Origin: Dryas octopetala
Taxonomy: Eukaryota; Streptophyta; Magnoliopsida; Rosales; Rosaceae
Assembly (NCBI GenBank): GCA_963921425.1
Contig: OY992840.1
Location: forward strand, 15,540,621 to 15,604,620
Length of the DNA stretch: 64,000 bases
Direction: 5' to 3'
The first letter of the stretch is position 1. Every line of letters starts with the position of its first letter. Positions 24,141 to 41,151 of this stretch are shown here, one piece after another. Position numbers and translations under genes: made by a program. The notes under the pieces were generated by a model. That model saw only the letters and a program-made list of their open reading frames with translations, did not search any database and was not told the origin of the DNA.

Positions 24141-24922
24141 AGGAAACTTACATGTCTTGCTGCTTTCAATCACGTAAATAGAATACATTCCTCCTGAGAA
24201 TTTTCCTTCAATACTTCTCCAGTGATCTTGCTTCCAATACGCCGCATTGATCTTTGTTTGAATGTAAAAATTGTTTGTAGTCGTGCAAATGGCTACCAAA
24301 GAAGTTTTTTCAATCAATTTTATGTTTTGTTTCTTACCTTGTGTTATAATCAACAGCAGATTATTTTACTTCAGGCCCAAGCTTGCCTTCTGAAAGTAGG
24401 TTATCGGAAATGGTGGATAGGAGTGTATGGCTCGGTACTTTATTGTTGTCGTGCATGAATTATAAATGATAAACGCTTTCTAGTTACAAATGATAAAACT
24501 TTTATCTGTCTTTCGTGTGAAGTCTGTTTTTTGAAATGGTTTTGCATGACTACTATTATAAGATATACATATGTTGAAATTTTACTGTCGCATTATGAGT
24601 TATCTAATCTTGATGATGGTGCGAAGCCATGACAGATTTGTCATGGCTAGATCCAGTGCCTTGGAAAAAAGGTGGGGCTGGGGCAAAAAGGTTAGATAGG
24701 CTTATGAGTAATTTACATATAGTTATTGTTATTTTGATAATAAAAATTGTATTTAATAGATATTGTAAAGAAAAATAGTAGGTGTAAAAAGAAGCATCCA
24801 TCATACAAAATGAGTCGGGTCACATTAGTCTCTTAGGCCCAAGTCTGGTTCGCAAATTTGTTGAGGACATACAAGTCATATAAGAGTCCAGCTTAATAGG
24901 CCGATATTTCAAGCCCATATGT

Positions 24923-24923
<1 letters not shown>

Positions 24924-24989
<66 letters not shown>
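24924..24989. repeat. (GA)n microsatellite
   Basis: About 33 uninterrupted GA units between the convergent AP-1 mu and TAR2 genes. Confidence 0.95.
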
Positions 24990-24994
<5 letters not shown>

Positions 24995-25542
24995 AACTCA
25001 GATCAACAATAGTAAATTCTAATTGTCAGGTTGTACAAATATGCAGGTTAATGGTTTGCTACATCATAGCAGTTATAACACCAAAAGACCTCCCCAAGGT
25101 ACAGGAGGAAGATTCACGGAGGCTCAAACCCATCAAAAGAAATTGAATTAGATATTTAGATGTAACATGCCTGCCCAAAAAAGAAGAAAAACAATACAAT
25201 TTTTTAAAAAATGTATATAAAATTTTTGGTAAATAAAAGTGACAACAGCTAAATTCTTTAAATAGATACCTAGACCAGGTATCGTTTGTGCTGACGGAAT
25301 AAATAATCATGTCGTGTTCGTGCTGTATTGGACATCGTGTCATTCCATGTTCGTGTTTATTTCCAATAATGATAGTCTATTTTCATCAAACAAATTGGAA
25401 GAATTAAGCATGTGTACTCAAACGCTTATATGGTTCATCACCAACTAATTATTGATCTAGTGGTATTCCTCACCAACAGGATGTCTAAGATGCATTGGAG
25501 GGACCATGGCCATCTTTGGTCCCAATGACTCTCTACCCCTAG

Positions 25543-25700
25543 TTCACATGAAACTGTCTTCTTTATGTTCACCTGAAGCTGGTGATATTTGTGCCTACTA
25601 TAAGATTCTTCACCTGAAACTATCTCCTTTATGTTCATGTGAAACTGATGATGTTTGTACTTCCTACAAGGTTCTTTGTATGTTCACATGAAACTGAAGA
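25543..25700. repeat. Minisatellite with repeated TTCACNTGAA core
   Basis: Five copies of a TTCACATGAAACTG-like word start at 25543, 25568, 25609, 25634 and 25683. The alternating spacing (25, 41, 25, 49 bp) shows that the true unit is a two-part repeat of about 66-74 bp present about two and a half times. The core TTCANNTGAA is itself a short palindrome. Open frames across it are repeat artefacts. Confidence 0.7.
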
Positions 25701-26470
25701 TAGAGTAATACTTGTCTTTTATGTTCACGTAAAACCGCCAAAACGTTTATATATATATGTTTTCAAACACATCGGTTTTATCGCCCAAAGTTTCTACAAA
25801 TACCTCCCAACCCTCATTAATCCAAAAACATGAAGTAATTCATATATGGTTGCCATTTTAGGATTGGAGAGCCTGTTTTTGGGTTTTAGGGGGAGGAGGA
25901 AGGGGAGAAAAAGGGAGAGGGGGAAAGGGGGAAGGAAAGGAAAACTTGAAAGAAAGTTACTCGGAGAAAATATTTACTCCATTAATGTGAAAATAAGTGG
26001 CATGGGAATATGGGATGGATTAGAGCATGGGGGAATGCTCATGTAATACAGAATATCTAAGGTATACTTCTTGTTGCTTTTTTCCACCACAAACGAAAAT
26101 TCAATTGATTGGTTGCATGTGATTTGTATGTATTTTTTACAATCTCTTAAAATAATAAGCACATCTTGAATATTTAAGAATTCTTAGACTGAATAAAGGG
26201 AAAATCATTGCTGCTGCTTGCAATTTCGTAAGTGTCTGCAAATTTCATAGTAAAGTGGAGAGGGATAGTTGGATTTGAACCCTCGTAAACTTACTTTCAT
26301 TGGGAAATTATATCATTTAGATAAGATGGAGAAGAGTACATACTATATTACTTTCTAAAACTATTCTAGATATAAACTACCAGATCACACTCCCCCTAAT
26401 TCCTCTTCTATATTTCTTAGGCCGCAGCTTGCTGGTGCCAAAGATAGCACATGAGGGTGATGATCCATTG

Positions 26471-30805
<4,335 letters not shown>

Positions 30806-33119
30806 TTTTTTGAAAACAGAGGATTGAAAACAGAGTATTGAAAATAGAGTACTGAAAACAGAGTAATGAAAGCAAAGTGAGAGAGAGGGAGAGTAGAGTG
30901 TGCTGAGTGCTTCAGCGTGAATGTGTGAGGAGCTCAAAAACAGAAGGGGTGATTTATAGCAAAACCCAGAAGATGAAAACAAAAACTTCAATTTCCAAGT
31001 GGAAGGCAAAGAGGCGAACTATAACGCATGCAAAGCTTTGGTGGCGAGGATTACGGATGCTAAGGCAGACGGTCCAATTTCGACAAAATGAGTCAATTCA
31101 ATCTTGACAAAACTTTGAAACGGATTCTTGGAGGAAATCTGGGGACGGTTTTGAGTCTTTGGATTTGACTGCAAAAAAAAATCCCAGATTTCAGGGTTTC
31201 TAGAGCTCTCTGTGCATGTGGGTTCAGAGGGGTAGTAAATTGCTCTGGCTTTGTTCAAAATTGTTTAAAAATAATGTTCAACTAAATCGGATAGGCATTA
31301 GAGAAACATAGCAAAGAAACAAAGAGTAATTAATAATAGTAGAATATCAAATATTTTGTTCATATTTTTCAAAGCTCTGTTTTGAGATTGAGAGAAATAC
31401 CAAAAATTAATCACCAAAATGGAAAAAGAAAACGAAAATGGAACAAAATTGATGAGGTGGGAAGAGGTCAAAATGCAAGGAGGGAAAGTTGAAAACACTT
31501 GTTCCGACCGGGGATTTCCTCAGGAATCAAGAAATCCCAGTTCGATTTTCCAGGAAAATCGCAGCTTTCCGATGCTAGATCTCGAAAAAAATAAAAACCC
31601 AATAAAAGAGTAGAATAGATTCATTGTTCCATATTTATATAAATATATGGCAGGGATATTGATGCACGGGTTAACGAAATAGAAAAGCTGCTCTTACAGT
31701 CTTACTACATGCTCTGTCTCCGTCCCTCTGTTTGCTTTTTCCAATTTTCCTTGCCCTTCTCTTTCTATTTCCTTTTTATTTTTTTGTGGCTTTTTATTTT
31801 TTAATATGATTTTGAGGCTTTGAGCTTTGCTTTTCAATCTCTTTTAGTTAATAAATATGGCTGTTTTTGGCCCCAAAAAAAAAAATATATGGCTGTTTTT
31901 GAGTTGTAAACAAAATGGAGTTTTGATTTGGACTGGAAACTAGACAAGAAAGAGGATAGTGACTACTCAGAGAGACAGATGAAATTTGGTAAACCCATAT
32001 TTTAGTCCGTAAAAGAGTTTTTGCTAATTCCGTTTGAAAATGAAACTTTCTGCGTTTTAGTGCTTGTTTTTCTTGTTTTTGTTTTATTTTATCTTTCTAA
32101 TAAGTGAGATGTTGTTTTATCTTTCTATATGTTTGTCTCTGTTGATGTTGTTTCTTTTATCCCAATGTTTTATATTAAATTTCTTTTTATTAATATTTTT
32201 CTTTTGTGTCCAATTCTCTAAAAAAGTTTCACAGCAGTTATTTATCTGAAAACTCTTAAATTCTTATATTGTATAACATGTTGTACCATTTTCTATATAA
32301 TGAATTAGGGCATCCCTTATAAAAAACATTTTTCTGAGTCTAATATTTCTACTACCAAAAGAACACAAAAACAAATGAATTCCTAGGTATGTTGATTATT
32401 TTATCAAACATCAAAAGGAAAAAAGTTGGTTTTCATCGTATTATGTTGTGTAATCATTTGAATTAACGATCGTATCCAAATCTAAAGAGAAAATATACGA
32501 TGATAATAATATCTTCTATAACAAACAAAACAACTTTTAATGGTTTATTTGTCTATACTAATTTATAAATGAAATCAATAAAACATAATCATTTGGACTG
32601 GCGATCATATTCAAATCCAAAAAATAAAGTTATACGACAATGATGAGATCTTCTATAACGAACTATAACTAACTTATATAAATGAAATAGTACACCAAGT
32701 CTGGAATATATTTGCCAATTTCTATAACCGACTGTAGCAAAAAATTGTGCATTTTCTTTAACAAATTTATATAAATGAACCAAAAAATTATAGGGCTTTT
32801 AATTTATAGTCCCCGACTACTTTGGAGTTCTCTAGTAATCCCAACCTTTTCTCCAATTGTTTTCTCCTCTTGAGTCTTTTTTGTGTTTATTTTTCAGCCC
32901 TTACCATTTTTTCCTGCTTCTTTTTTGGTCTTATAACGACAATCAACTAGTGACATTTAACTACATTTATATATGCATATTGTGACACAATTACATCTTT
33001 TGGATTGCATTTTTACTTTTTTTTTCTTTTCATAATCAGGTAATCACTTATCATTAATCACTTATGATTTAAGGTTTAGTTTCTAATTTTGGCCGCTAAA
33101 GTAATTAACTCTAAGGTGG

Positions 33120-33657
33120 TGTATTCAATTAGGATTCTATGAATTTTAAAAGAATTTAAAAGTCTATAGAAATTTAGGTGTATTCAATGCATAATTTTAA
33201 AAATTCCATAGAAATTCAGATGTATTTAATTCAGAATTTAAAATATTTCATATAAATCTAGGTGTATTCAATTTCTCAAGGATTTTAAATGATTTCATTA
33301 AGTGATAGATTTTGGTGGATTTTTATGAATTTTGACCAAAAAACAAAGGTCATGAGAATATATTATAACAAGTTATTGTCAACAAATTTGTTATAATTCT
33401 TATGTCTTACCATAGTGGTACTACACTTATAAATCTACACTATTTGAAATATAAATAGAAATCTATTGGAAATTTTTAAGTGGGACTCAAACTTTTTCAT
33501 ATCCCTACTTGTTTTCTTTTTATTTATTTTCTAGCTTATGTAGGCAATTATAGTTTTACTTTTATTTTTAAAAAATTTATAAGAATTAGTAGGGGTTATA
33601 AGAGTTTATTAGTGTAGGATACAGTTTAGATGGTTTAGAATAAATAGTGTATTCAAT
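33120..33657. repeat. Dispersed TGTATTCAAT repeat, probable MITE remnant
   Basis: The word TGTATTCAAT or a close variant starts at 33120, 33179, 33221, 33263 and 33648, usually followed by an AATTTTAAA-type phrase. The first four are 42-59 bp apart. The set looks like the subterminal repeat region of a non-autonomous DNA transposon, but I could not find paired inverted ends. Confidence 0.5.
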
Positions 33658-33754
33658 TGAGATTTCAATGAATTTTAAAGGAGTTATAGACTTTTGCAAA
33701 TTTTTCTAAGCATTTATGTATGTATGACACGTAAAAAGACAGGCCTAGATATTA

Positions 33755-34074
33755 GGCTTAATTGTGTTTTTACTACTCATAGTTTTAGTTGATTCTCAAT
33801 TTATCATCAAGATATTTATTTGTCTTATTTTATCACCTACAATTATCTCTCGTGTCTCATTCTACCTTTTATCGTATTCCATCAGCTAATTCTTCAATAT
33901 TGGTGACAAAAATGCTCTTATCACGTCAGCATTTTTTACAACTTGGCTGACAGAATGAACGGAAAAAGATAAAATAAGACCAAAGAATAGTTGTAGATAA
34001 TAAAATGAGACAAATAAATATTTAGGTGGTAAAGTGAGAATCAACTGAAATTATGGGTGATAAAAAATAATTAA
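33755..34074. mobile_element. Foldback MITE, GGCTTAATT-end family
   Basis: Arms of about 140 bp face each other. The left arm contains TTTTAGTTGATTCTCA and ATTTATTTGTCTTATTTTAT; the right arm, reverse-complemented, contains TTTCAGTTGATTCTCA and ATTTATTTGTCTCATTTTAT. The left end GGCTTAATTGTG is like the ends of the elements at 27549 and 41503. The arms are about 20 percent diverged. Confidence 0.75.
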
Positions 34075-35599
34075 TAGATAAAATTTAAAAAATAAGAGTA
34101 TGCTTACTTGCGTAACGTCTCACATCCACAACGTGTGATGCATGATCAAAGCATCGACCGATGTTGATTCTCTTATACTTGGAGAGAGAGAGAGCTGGGA
34201 TGGGAAAGTGGAAATTTGGTAGAAGATGCCCAAAACTTGATGTCCTACTACTCCTTACCGATCGAACGTAATCAAGCTTCCCATAGGTGATTTGGTGATT
34301 GATTTTTGTGTTTGGTTAGAAGAAGGTCCTTTGTGGCTCAAGGATTGTATTCACTATGATATTGTTATACCATTGATCTGTCTCGTCATGAAGATTGATA
34401 AAGTTTTTTTTTTTTAAGAAAAAAAATCCTTACAGCAACAAATTAACTTCGAATCCAATCAATAAGTATGTTTTAGGCCGGTTTAGTGATTAAATTAGAG
34501 AAAAAAAAATTGTCTCTTTGCACATAAACACAATTAATCAATACAAACTGAGGCCATTTGGGAAAAAAATCAACAAATTATTTCCAATGGATGAATATAG
34601 TTTTTATTAAGATCGATAGTGAAATGTGACATGAATGAATAAAATTAGGTAGCTTAATGATCTTTGATTCTAGAATATAGAAGTATGTTAATGATCTATA
34701 TAGTTTTCCAATAATTATTGGTCTAATATTACATTGACAGTTCAAGATGGTATGGCCGTATGGGTAATAATAAAAAGATAAAACTTTGAAAGCTGAAAGT
34801 TGTTTTATACCAAAATTAGTTCAGGTGGTGATAGATTATCGAATTAAAAAAAAGGGTTAAAATTACGATATAATATGAATTTGATTTTGTTAAATATATT
34901 AAAAGAAAATTATTTACATATGTTGATTAAAAAAATCAATTAGGAGCATATATAAGAAAACCAACTATACATAAAAAGAGAAAGTTTGGTGATCGATGAA
35001 AGAAAGTCCATGAACTTGCAAGGCAGGTCTCCCCAAGGCCTAATTTATCCACTGGTAATATCATGAACGAATTAATAGACACGATAGCCCCCATTAATAT
35101 GATGCTACCGGTGGTCATAAATCATAACTAATCAAATTCAATCCATTGTCGTATTAATAAAGCACTATCAGCACATGTATTAACTTATTAAGGTCTCGTC
35201 TCCACGTGGCATTGCCCACTTGCAATTTTATGACAATCTTGAGAAAGTACCAACTATGGATAATGGAAACACCATGTTTAGGTTAGTAACACTGGAAGAC
35301 AGATATTCATAAGAAAGTATCAACTAACTATTAGCTATTAGTTAAGTGATATTTCTTTCCACTTTATTAGAAGAAATCCATTGTTCGAATTCCCCATCCA
35401 GCTTAAAGCTTACTTTTCTAGTTTTATTACACCATGCACTAATATTAGTTAAGTTAGAGTTTATGGGCCTATTTATGAGAAATTTAAATTAAACTTAATT
35501 TGCACTTGTAAGAATGCATCTTTAAAATGTTAGATCTAATCTTTAGTCATTTTTTGTTGTTGTTATACACTGTGGGGAATCAAGCACTTAATCTATCCT

Positions 35600-36225
35600 A
35601 ATTTTTATCATTGGGGGTGTCAAATGTGTTGGGTCGAGCGTGTCATGCTTGTGTTGGTTCATTTAATAATCATGTAGTGTTCATACTGACTTAGATAACT
35701 AAGACCTAGGCCCGACATGACCCACGGCCTATGGCCCAATCGTACTCGTGTCTTATCTTAAATGAGCTAGTCTAGGAGTCCTTTTTTTTTGTTAGAAAAC
35801 TTATCTGATATATATATATATATATACAGACTCCTTCTATTGAGGTATGCTTCAACTTATTTATGTTGAGGTATGACCTTGTTGGGGCCCACACGAGTCG
35901 TTTTGTATTGATCCGACCCGTTTGCAAGGATCATCTTCATTGATAGATCCTCCTTGTAAAAAATTAGCTAAATCGAAAATCATTGACCTATCTAAACATA
36001 TTTTTGCTTGAAAAATTGAATTTTGTTGTTGAAAGTTCTTTAAAAAGAAAAAAAATTAAATTAAATGAATCATATATAGTTTGAGTCTATTTAGTGCTAG
36101 TGCTCATGCCTTGCTTGGGTCGTGTCTCTCTAATGGGTTAAAACTTCAATCCAACTCATTTACTTGTGTCATGCTTGCATGGATCCTACCCATTTCGTAC
36201 CCCGTCGTGCTGGCCCTATTTTAAT
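35600..36225. mobile_element. hAT-like remnant with nested insertion
   Basis: The stretch around 35612-35760 carries GGGGGTGTCAAATGTG followed by repeated GTGTCATGCTTGTG and GGCCCGACATGACCC words, which is typical of the plant hAT group with GGGTCGTGTCG-rich subterminal parts. Similar text resumes at about 36110-36215. Between them, about 35811-35985, is a segment related to the arms of the 11661-12080 element (shared GGGCCCAC, and TTGTAAAAAATTAGCTAAAT-like text). I could not prove the right terminus, so the limits are rough. Confidence 0.4.
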
Positions 36226-37516
36226 CTTTCTATACTAGTGTCGACTTATTATTTCACTCTTCCTTGCCACTTGGGTTTTTCATTGAACCCAAATGTTCCC
36301 TGAAGTTAAGAGCGAAAAAATAAAAATAAAAATGATATTAAGCATTTGGCTACAAAGCTGCTGGGAGATCAAGCAGATTTTCTTTGTTGTTTTGGACAAA
36401 GTGGATGAAATAGAGATGAAAGGGATAAGACACGTACATTCCTGGAGTACGAAAGGGCTGGACCTCTGGCTTATTTAGGGTCCACAAAATCAGCATTATG
36501 AATAAGAAAGGCTCAATTGGGTCTTCAAACCCTTGGGACCATATATTTATGTGATTGAGAGCTCAGTCATAGTAATCTCCTCCAAGGGATTCAAAACCAA
36601 GCCCCTCCTAAGGTTCACATGGTTTGATGCCCCAGCAGCCTCAGCTTGATGATTGATGCATTTAAGCACAAGGCAGATCACTATCTCCCCCTAGCAAAAG
36701 TGGTCCTATGCCTAGTGATGAAAACCTCTACATTTTCAAAGCTGCACCCATTAGGGAAATGGTCCTTCCTAATGATAGGGGGAAAAAAATTGTATTTGAA
36801 GCAACATAAAATAATTTGTGGTTTCACAAACATTATGGTTTGAAGTAAAAATACTAATTTGTTTTTGGCCAGGAAATTATAAATTTATTCATTGAAACAA
36901 TATAATTATTATTTTATATAAGGGTATTTTTGCTTAAGAATATTATCATACATTCACACTTTTCTAGTATAGATAGAAGGAAGTACCAGCGTGCTTACCG
37001 TCATACACGGTACACCCAAGTATAAATTATAGCATTTGGATGTTGTAGCCTTGGCAACTACTGGTCTGGCAATTCCTCATTCTGTCACCATTCAGACCTT
37101 AATATCCAATTCAATCCGTCCAAATCAAATCAAATCAATTCAATCTAACATCCAATCAAACGGTATCACGTCTTCAAAATCCTACAGCCTTTTGCAACTC
37201 TAAAAGCCCAGCATATAAAATCACTAGGCTAGTTTCCTAGAAACTGTCCAAATATATTGTGTCAGAACAACCCAGCATACGCTTAAACGTTGATGCATCA
37301 CCGAGATATAGAACACGAAAACTAAGTAGAACACACTCTGCAATTTACATTCACATACAAGTATACAACACACAACAAATGTCAATGTTACAAGTCTTTT
37401 TTTTTTTTTTGGCCAAATGTTACAAGTCGTTCAATATTTACATAGCGGCCATTAAAAAAAAAAAAAAAAAAAAAGGAAAGGACTATGGTAGTAGAAAACA
37501 AAAACAATACCACATA

Positions 37517-40500
37517 TTACCGGCCAAATCCACCACTTTGGGGTTGAACTTCTCCATTGTTCATCAGTTTATCCAGCACAACGTTAAGGTCTACTGACTG
37601 CCCATTCTCAGTCATTTTCCTCACTGTTGCTGTGACCATGTCCCTCCGGAATCCCATTGCTACAACCTTATCAATGACATTACTGATTGGTACGCTGTTT
37701 CCAGTCCCACCAGAACCTGACTCCTTATCCACACTAGAGGCCATGGGTAATGCATATGGCAATACCTGGGCAGTTGGCAGTCTTGAAAAGTTGCTTCTAT
37801 CATAAGGGGCTAAGGAGGACGGCAAGACTTGCGAGTGTTTCATTTTTGAACCACTGTAGTGAGAAGGAGATCCACTTTGGGAATAAAAGTCATCAAAACT
37901 TGAATGTTGAACTGGTTGCACATGCCCAGGGGAGAACTCAGGCCAGTTATTACTTCTAGATTGATCATGTGTACTCTGCAGGGAACTCACATACTGTTTT
38001 TGGGATGGGAGAGCCAAGTCAGGTGCATGAGAGGTTTCATGGATACTTGGGGGATAGCTTTGAGATAACATGTATGGGGTTTCTCCAGGATTGTGAATCA
38101 ATGAACCTTGGGCTTGTGGATCAACAGCATTGAAAGGTGGGTGCATTTGAGGCAGCTGCAGGAATTGTGAGGTTTGTGAAAGATGTGGTACAGGTGGATA
38201 AGGTTGATATGGTGCTGTGGGTGGTGGTTGTGACTGCTGAACTTGAGACATATAGTACATCTGAGGAGTGGATTGTGGATTTAACAGAGGTGGCAAATAG
38301 TTAGAATCTGCCTGTTGAATAAAAGGGATTTGATTCTGAGTTGTTTGGGTAGGAATCTGTGCTGCAGGTGCTGGTGGCAAATGCTGATGGGGTAGGGTTG
38401 GGGGAAGATAAGGAGGAAGAGAAGGAAGTGGTAGACAAGAATGAGTTGAATGTGGTTGGTGGTTTTGTTGAGAGGCAGATGACAATACTTCTTCAGCTGA
38501 AATTGTTTGTACATTGCTCTTTTGGTTTTCCAATTGCTGGTGACCCTTTAACATTTGAAGCTTTGCAAGGTGCAGCTGAGCCTCTGATATCTCTTGTTTA
38601 TCTCTCAAATCCTGCATACCACCTTCAACCTGCAGTTTATTTACAAGCAACATGAAGCATGTCAAGAAGCTGTTGGCGCCTTATAGAATCTCCTGCACAC
38701 GACTCTTTATTGTTTTTTTCTCTTACAACAATACTTAAACCTAGTTTCTATGCCTTCAACATGAGTGTTAGTATTTAACAGATTGTGCTAATGGGACCTC
38801 TTCAACATTTTCTCATAGTTCAACAGATGGTGAACGTGCTGCTCCAGTAAATATGAACAGGGTCACTTACAACATTGTCAATAGTATCATGTTATAATAC
38901 TAGAACTTACGGCATGCGAATTAAATTAGATAAATTCCCATGAAAAGCCTAATTGACTATGTGAAATAAAAGCTTCAAACTAATAAGGGATAATTTTAGC
39001 AAAAGGACTCACACTATACCCATTATCGCAGTTAAGGATGCGACATTCACTTTGTTTCAATTAAGGATCCCAAACTTTCTTTTTGGCTCAATTAAGGGTT
39101 TTCGGTCAAAAAATACCAATTTTGAGGGGCAAAAACGTCTCTTTACCTAAAAAATAAAACTAAACAATTAAAATAAAACAATTTAAAATGAAAAATAATT
39201 AAACGAAAAAAAACTGGGGGGGGGGGGGGGTTGCGACGAGGATGGGGGAGGGAGGAAAAGGCTGGGCTGGGTTGGGGCTTGAGGGGGAGAGGTGGGTCGG
39301 GGCTAGGGGGAGCTGGGTGGGTGGGCAGAGAGAGAGATGAGAGAGAAAGTGTGGCAAAGAGAGAAGAAGGGCGGGGCTAGGGCTGGGGCTGTGTTTGGGG
39401 GGAAAGGGATGGGTTAGGGTTGCGACGGGGATAGGGGAAGGGCGGAGCGGAGCGGGGAGGGGCTGGGGGGCGAGAGAGAAAGAGAGGAGAGGCAGAGAAA
39501 GATGAGAGAGTGAGGCAAAGAGAGAGGAGAGGGGTCGGCGGGCGAGCTGGGTGGGGGAAGGTGCGACGGGGATGGGGGAGGGGGAGCTAGCGAGGGGACA
39601 CAGAGAGAGAGAAGAGAGGTAGAGAGAGATGAGAGAGAAAATGAGGCAGAGAGAAAAGAGAACGGTGGGGCTGGGTGGGGGAAGGGGGAGGGTCGGGGCT
39701 GGGTGGTGGGGGAAAGGGCGGGGGAGGGTGGTGGGGGGAATAGTGGGTGGGGCTTGGTGGGGGAAGGAGTTGTCCTCCTTTTTTTTTACTTTTTAAAATT
39801 CAATCAATTTTATTTTGTGGATTTTTTTTATTTTTTTGTTTCTTTTAGTTTTATTTTGCAAACTTTTTTTATGATTATTTTTAATTTTTAGTAATTTTTT
39901 ATAATTAGTTATATTTTTGAAGTAAAAAGATGTTTTTGCCTCTCAAAATTAGTATTTTTGACCGAAAACCCTTAATTGAGCCAAACTGAAAGTTTGGAAT
40001 CCTTAATTGGAACAAACTGAATGTGGTATCCTCAACTCCGACAAGGGGTATATTTAGAGTACTTTTGCTAAAATTATCCCAACTAATAAATATGACATCA
40101 ACTTCTGTGCCTCTAGCACCAAATTTGTATCACCCAAATTCTCTGTCCTCTACGTTTGACACATGTAACAATGCAACCTAATTGACCAGTTAAATAAATT
40201 CAGCAAAAAGATACTGCTGATATCAATTTATTGTTAGCTCACTTTGTAAAACGATGAATGAAAAAAACCAGTAACTAAGGTAATGAGCAAAACTGACAAT
40301 ACCTTTCTTAGAATATTTTCTATTTCCCTCAGTTTCCCATCAGTCCTCCCATAGTTAATTTCAGTAGAATCCTTCAAGTCATCAATGGAATTCTCAAGCA
40401 AGCGGAATCGAGTCTCCAGTTGTGAAACTCGTGCGCTGAGACCCTCCACTGCATGCAGCAGATTGTCAGAATGCTGCTTCATCTTCCGATCAATCACCGA

Positions 40501-41151
40501 AATCAATGCTGAGTCCTCAGAAGAGCTACAATTCTGCGAGTCATAATAGAACAATCACTTGAACTTTACAGCAATCATGAACACCGCTTATTTTCTACAA
40601 TATCTCAAATCAAACTAGATTTTATTTTTGGGTAACTCTCAGAAATTTCCATTGCAACAGAAAAAAACTATGCAGGCCACAATAATCAACTCGAACCAAG
40701 TCACTCTTGTCAATAACTATTTACAAACAAAATTACGAAATCAATTTGCATTGACACCCCAGATGATTATCTGTTCTCTGAATTTAATTTGATTTAATAA
40801 TATAAACCAATTAATTAACTAAACAGAGTTTTAAAACACTTAGCAGCTACTTTTATTGTTGGAGTAAATTCAGAGAGTGACTAACTGACTACCAATTCCA
40901 GTTAAAACCCAATTTATATGCTAAGGCAGGAGGATTAAAATTTCAGTTAAAGAATCCATGAGTTCGAAAATTAAGTTGAAACTCGAAATGCATACCTCGA
41001 CGCGTGACTGCTGCGAAGCGACATGTCGTACGGGGCGGAACTGGAAGCTGGAAGCGAAGTCGTCGTCGTCATATGAATCTTGAGATAAATCGTCGGAGTG
41101 GGATCGAGAAAGTTCCATGACCTGCTTGTCCATGAACTCCGACGCCTTCAT
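37517..41151 (-). CDS. FLOE-family (DUF1421) prion-like protein with UBA-like C-terminus
   Basis: Three exons join in frame on the minus strand to 499 residues: 41151-40996, 40533-40303 and 38629-37517. The N-terminus MKASEFMDKQVMELSRS leads into an Asp/Ser-rich stretch (SHSDDLSQDSYDDDD, about residues 18-32). A coiled coil covers about 65-160 (RKMKQHSDNLLHAVEGLSARV, heptad-like). The long middle is rich in Pro, Gln and Ser (about 185-440), and residues 445-486 form the DUF1421/UBA-like domain with VIDKVVAMGFRRD. This order (DS-rich, coiled coil, QPS-rich, DUF1421) is that of Arabidopsis FLOE1, a protein that phase-separates on hydration and tunes germination under water stress. FLOE1 has paralogues and I cannot tell which this is, so no symbol is given. 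Intron 2 (38630-40302) is mostly a Mutator-type insertion. Confidence 0.88.
38987..40080. mobile_element. Mutator-type non-autonomous element, 1,094 bp, with 9-bp TSD
   Basis: Terminal inverted repeats of about 160 bp begin GGGATAATTTTAGCAAAAG at both ends. They continue inward with matched phrases such as GGCTCAATTAAGGGTTTTCG. The element is flanked by a perfect 9-bp duplication, AACTAATAA, at 38978-38986 and 40081-40089, which is the hallmark of the Mutator superfamily. No transposase is coded inside. The core (39214-39775) is G- and A-rich on the plus strand. Perfect duplication with roughly 15 percent arm divergence suggests moderate age. It lies in intron 2 of the FLOE-like gene. Confidence 0.9.
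39214..39775 (+). repeat. Purine-rich degenerate tandem repeats in the Mutator-type core
   Basis: Almost only G and A on the plus strand, with many GGGG and GAGAGA runs. The word TGCGACGAGG or TGCGACGGGG recurs at 39232, 39421 and 39562, each followed by GGGGAG-rich text and then a GATGAGAGAG block, so at least three degenerate units of about 140-190 bp are present. On the FLOE-like transcript strand this is a long pyrimidine tract. Confidence 0.75.

Larger units (their letters stand above)
24141..26470. other. Convergent intergenic gap, AP-1 mu to TAR2
   Basis: Both neighbouring genes end here. Besides their 3' regions the gap holds a (GA)n microsatellite, hAT-like GTCGTGTTCGTG text around 25270-25360, a short minisatellite at 25543-25700 and a purine-rich block at 25880-25940. 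No gene is supported. Confidence 0.5.
30806..37516. other. Large intergenic gap with transposon remnants
   Basis: About 6.7 kb. The left 900 bp is the TAR2 leader and promoter. The rest is very AT-rich and holds no supported gene. It contains a TGTATTCAAT repeat family (33120-33657), a foldback element (33755-34074), and a hAT-like remnant with a nested insertion (about 35600-36225). The right end is the FLOE-like gene's 3' region, with poly-A/T runs at 37397-37475. Confidence 0.5.

Noticed and set aside
26262-26290. A tRNA-like T-arm (GGTTCAAATCC on the minus strand)
   Set aside because: I could not fold an acceptor stem, D-arm and anticodon arm around it. It may be a remnant of a tRNA-derived SINE, but this is too weak to list.
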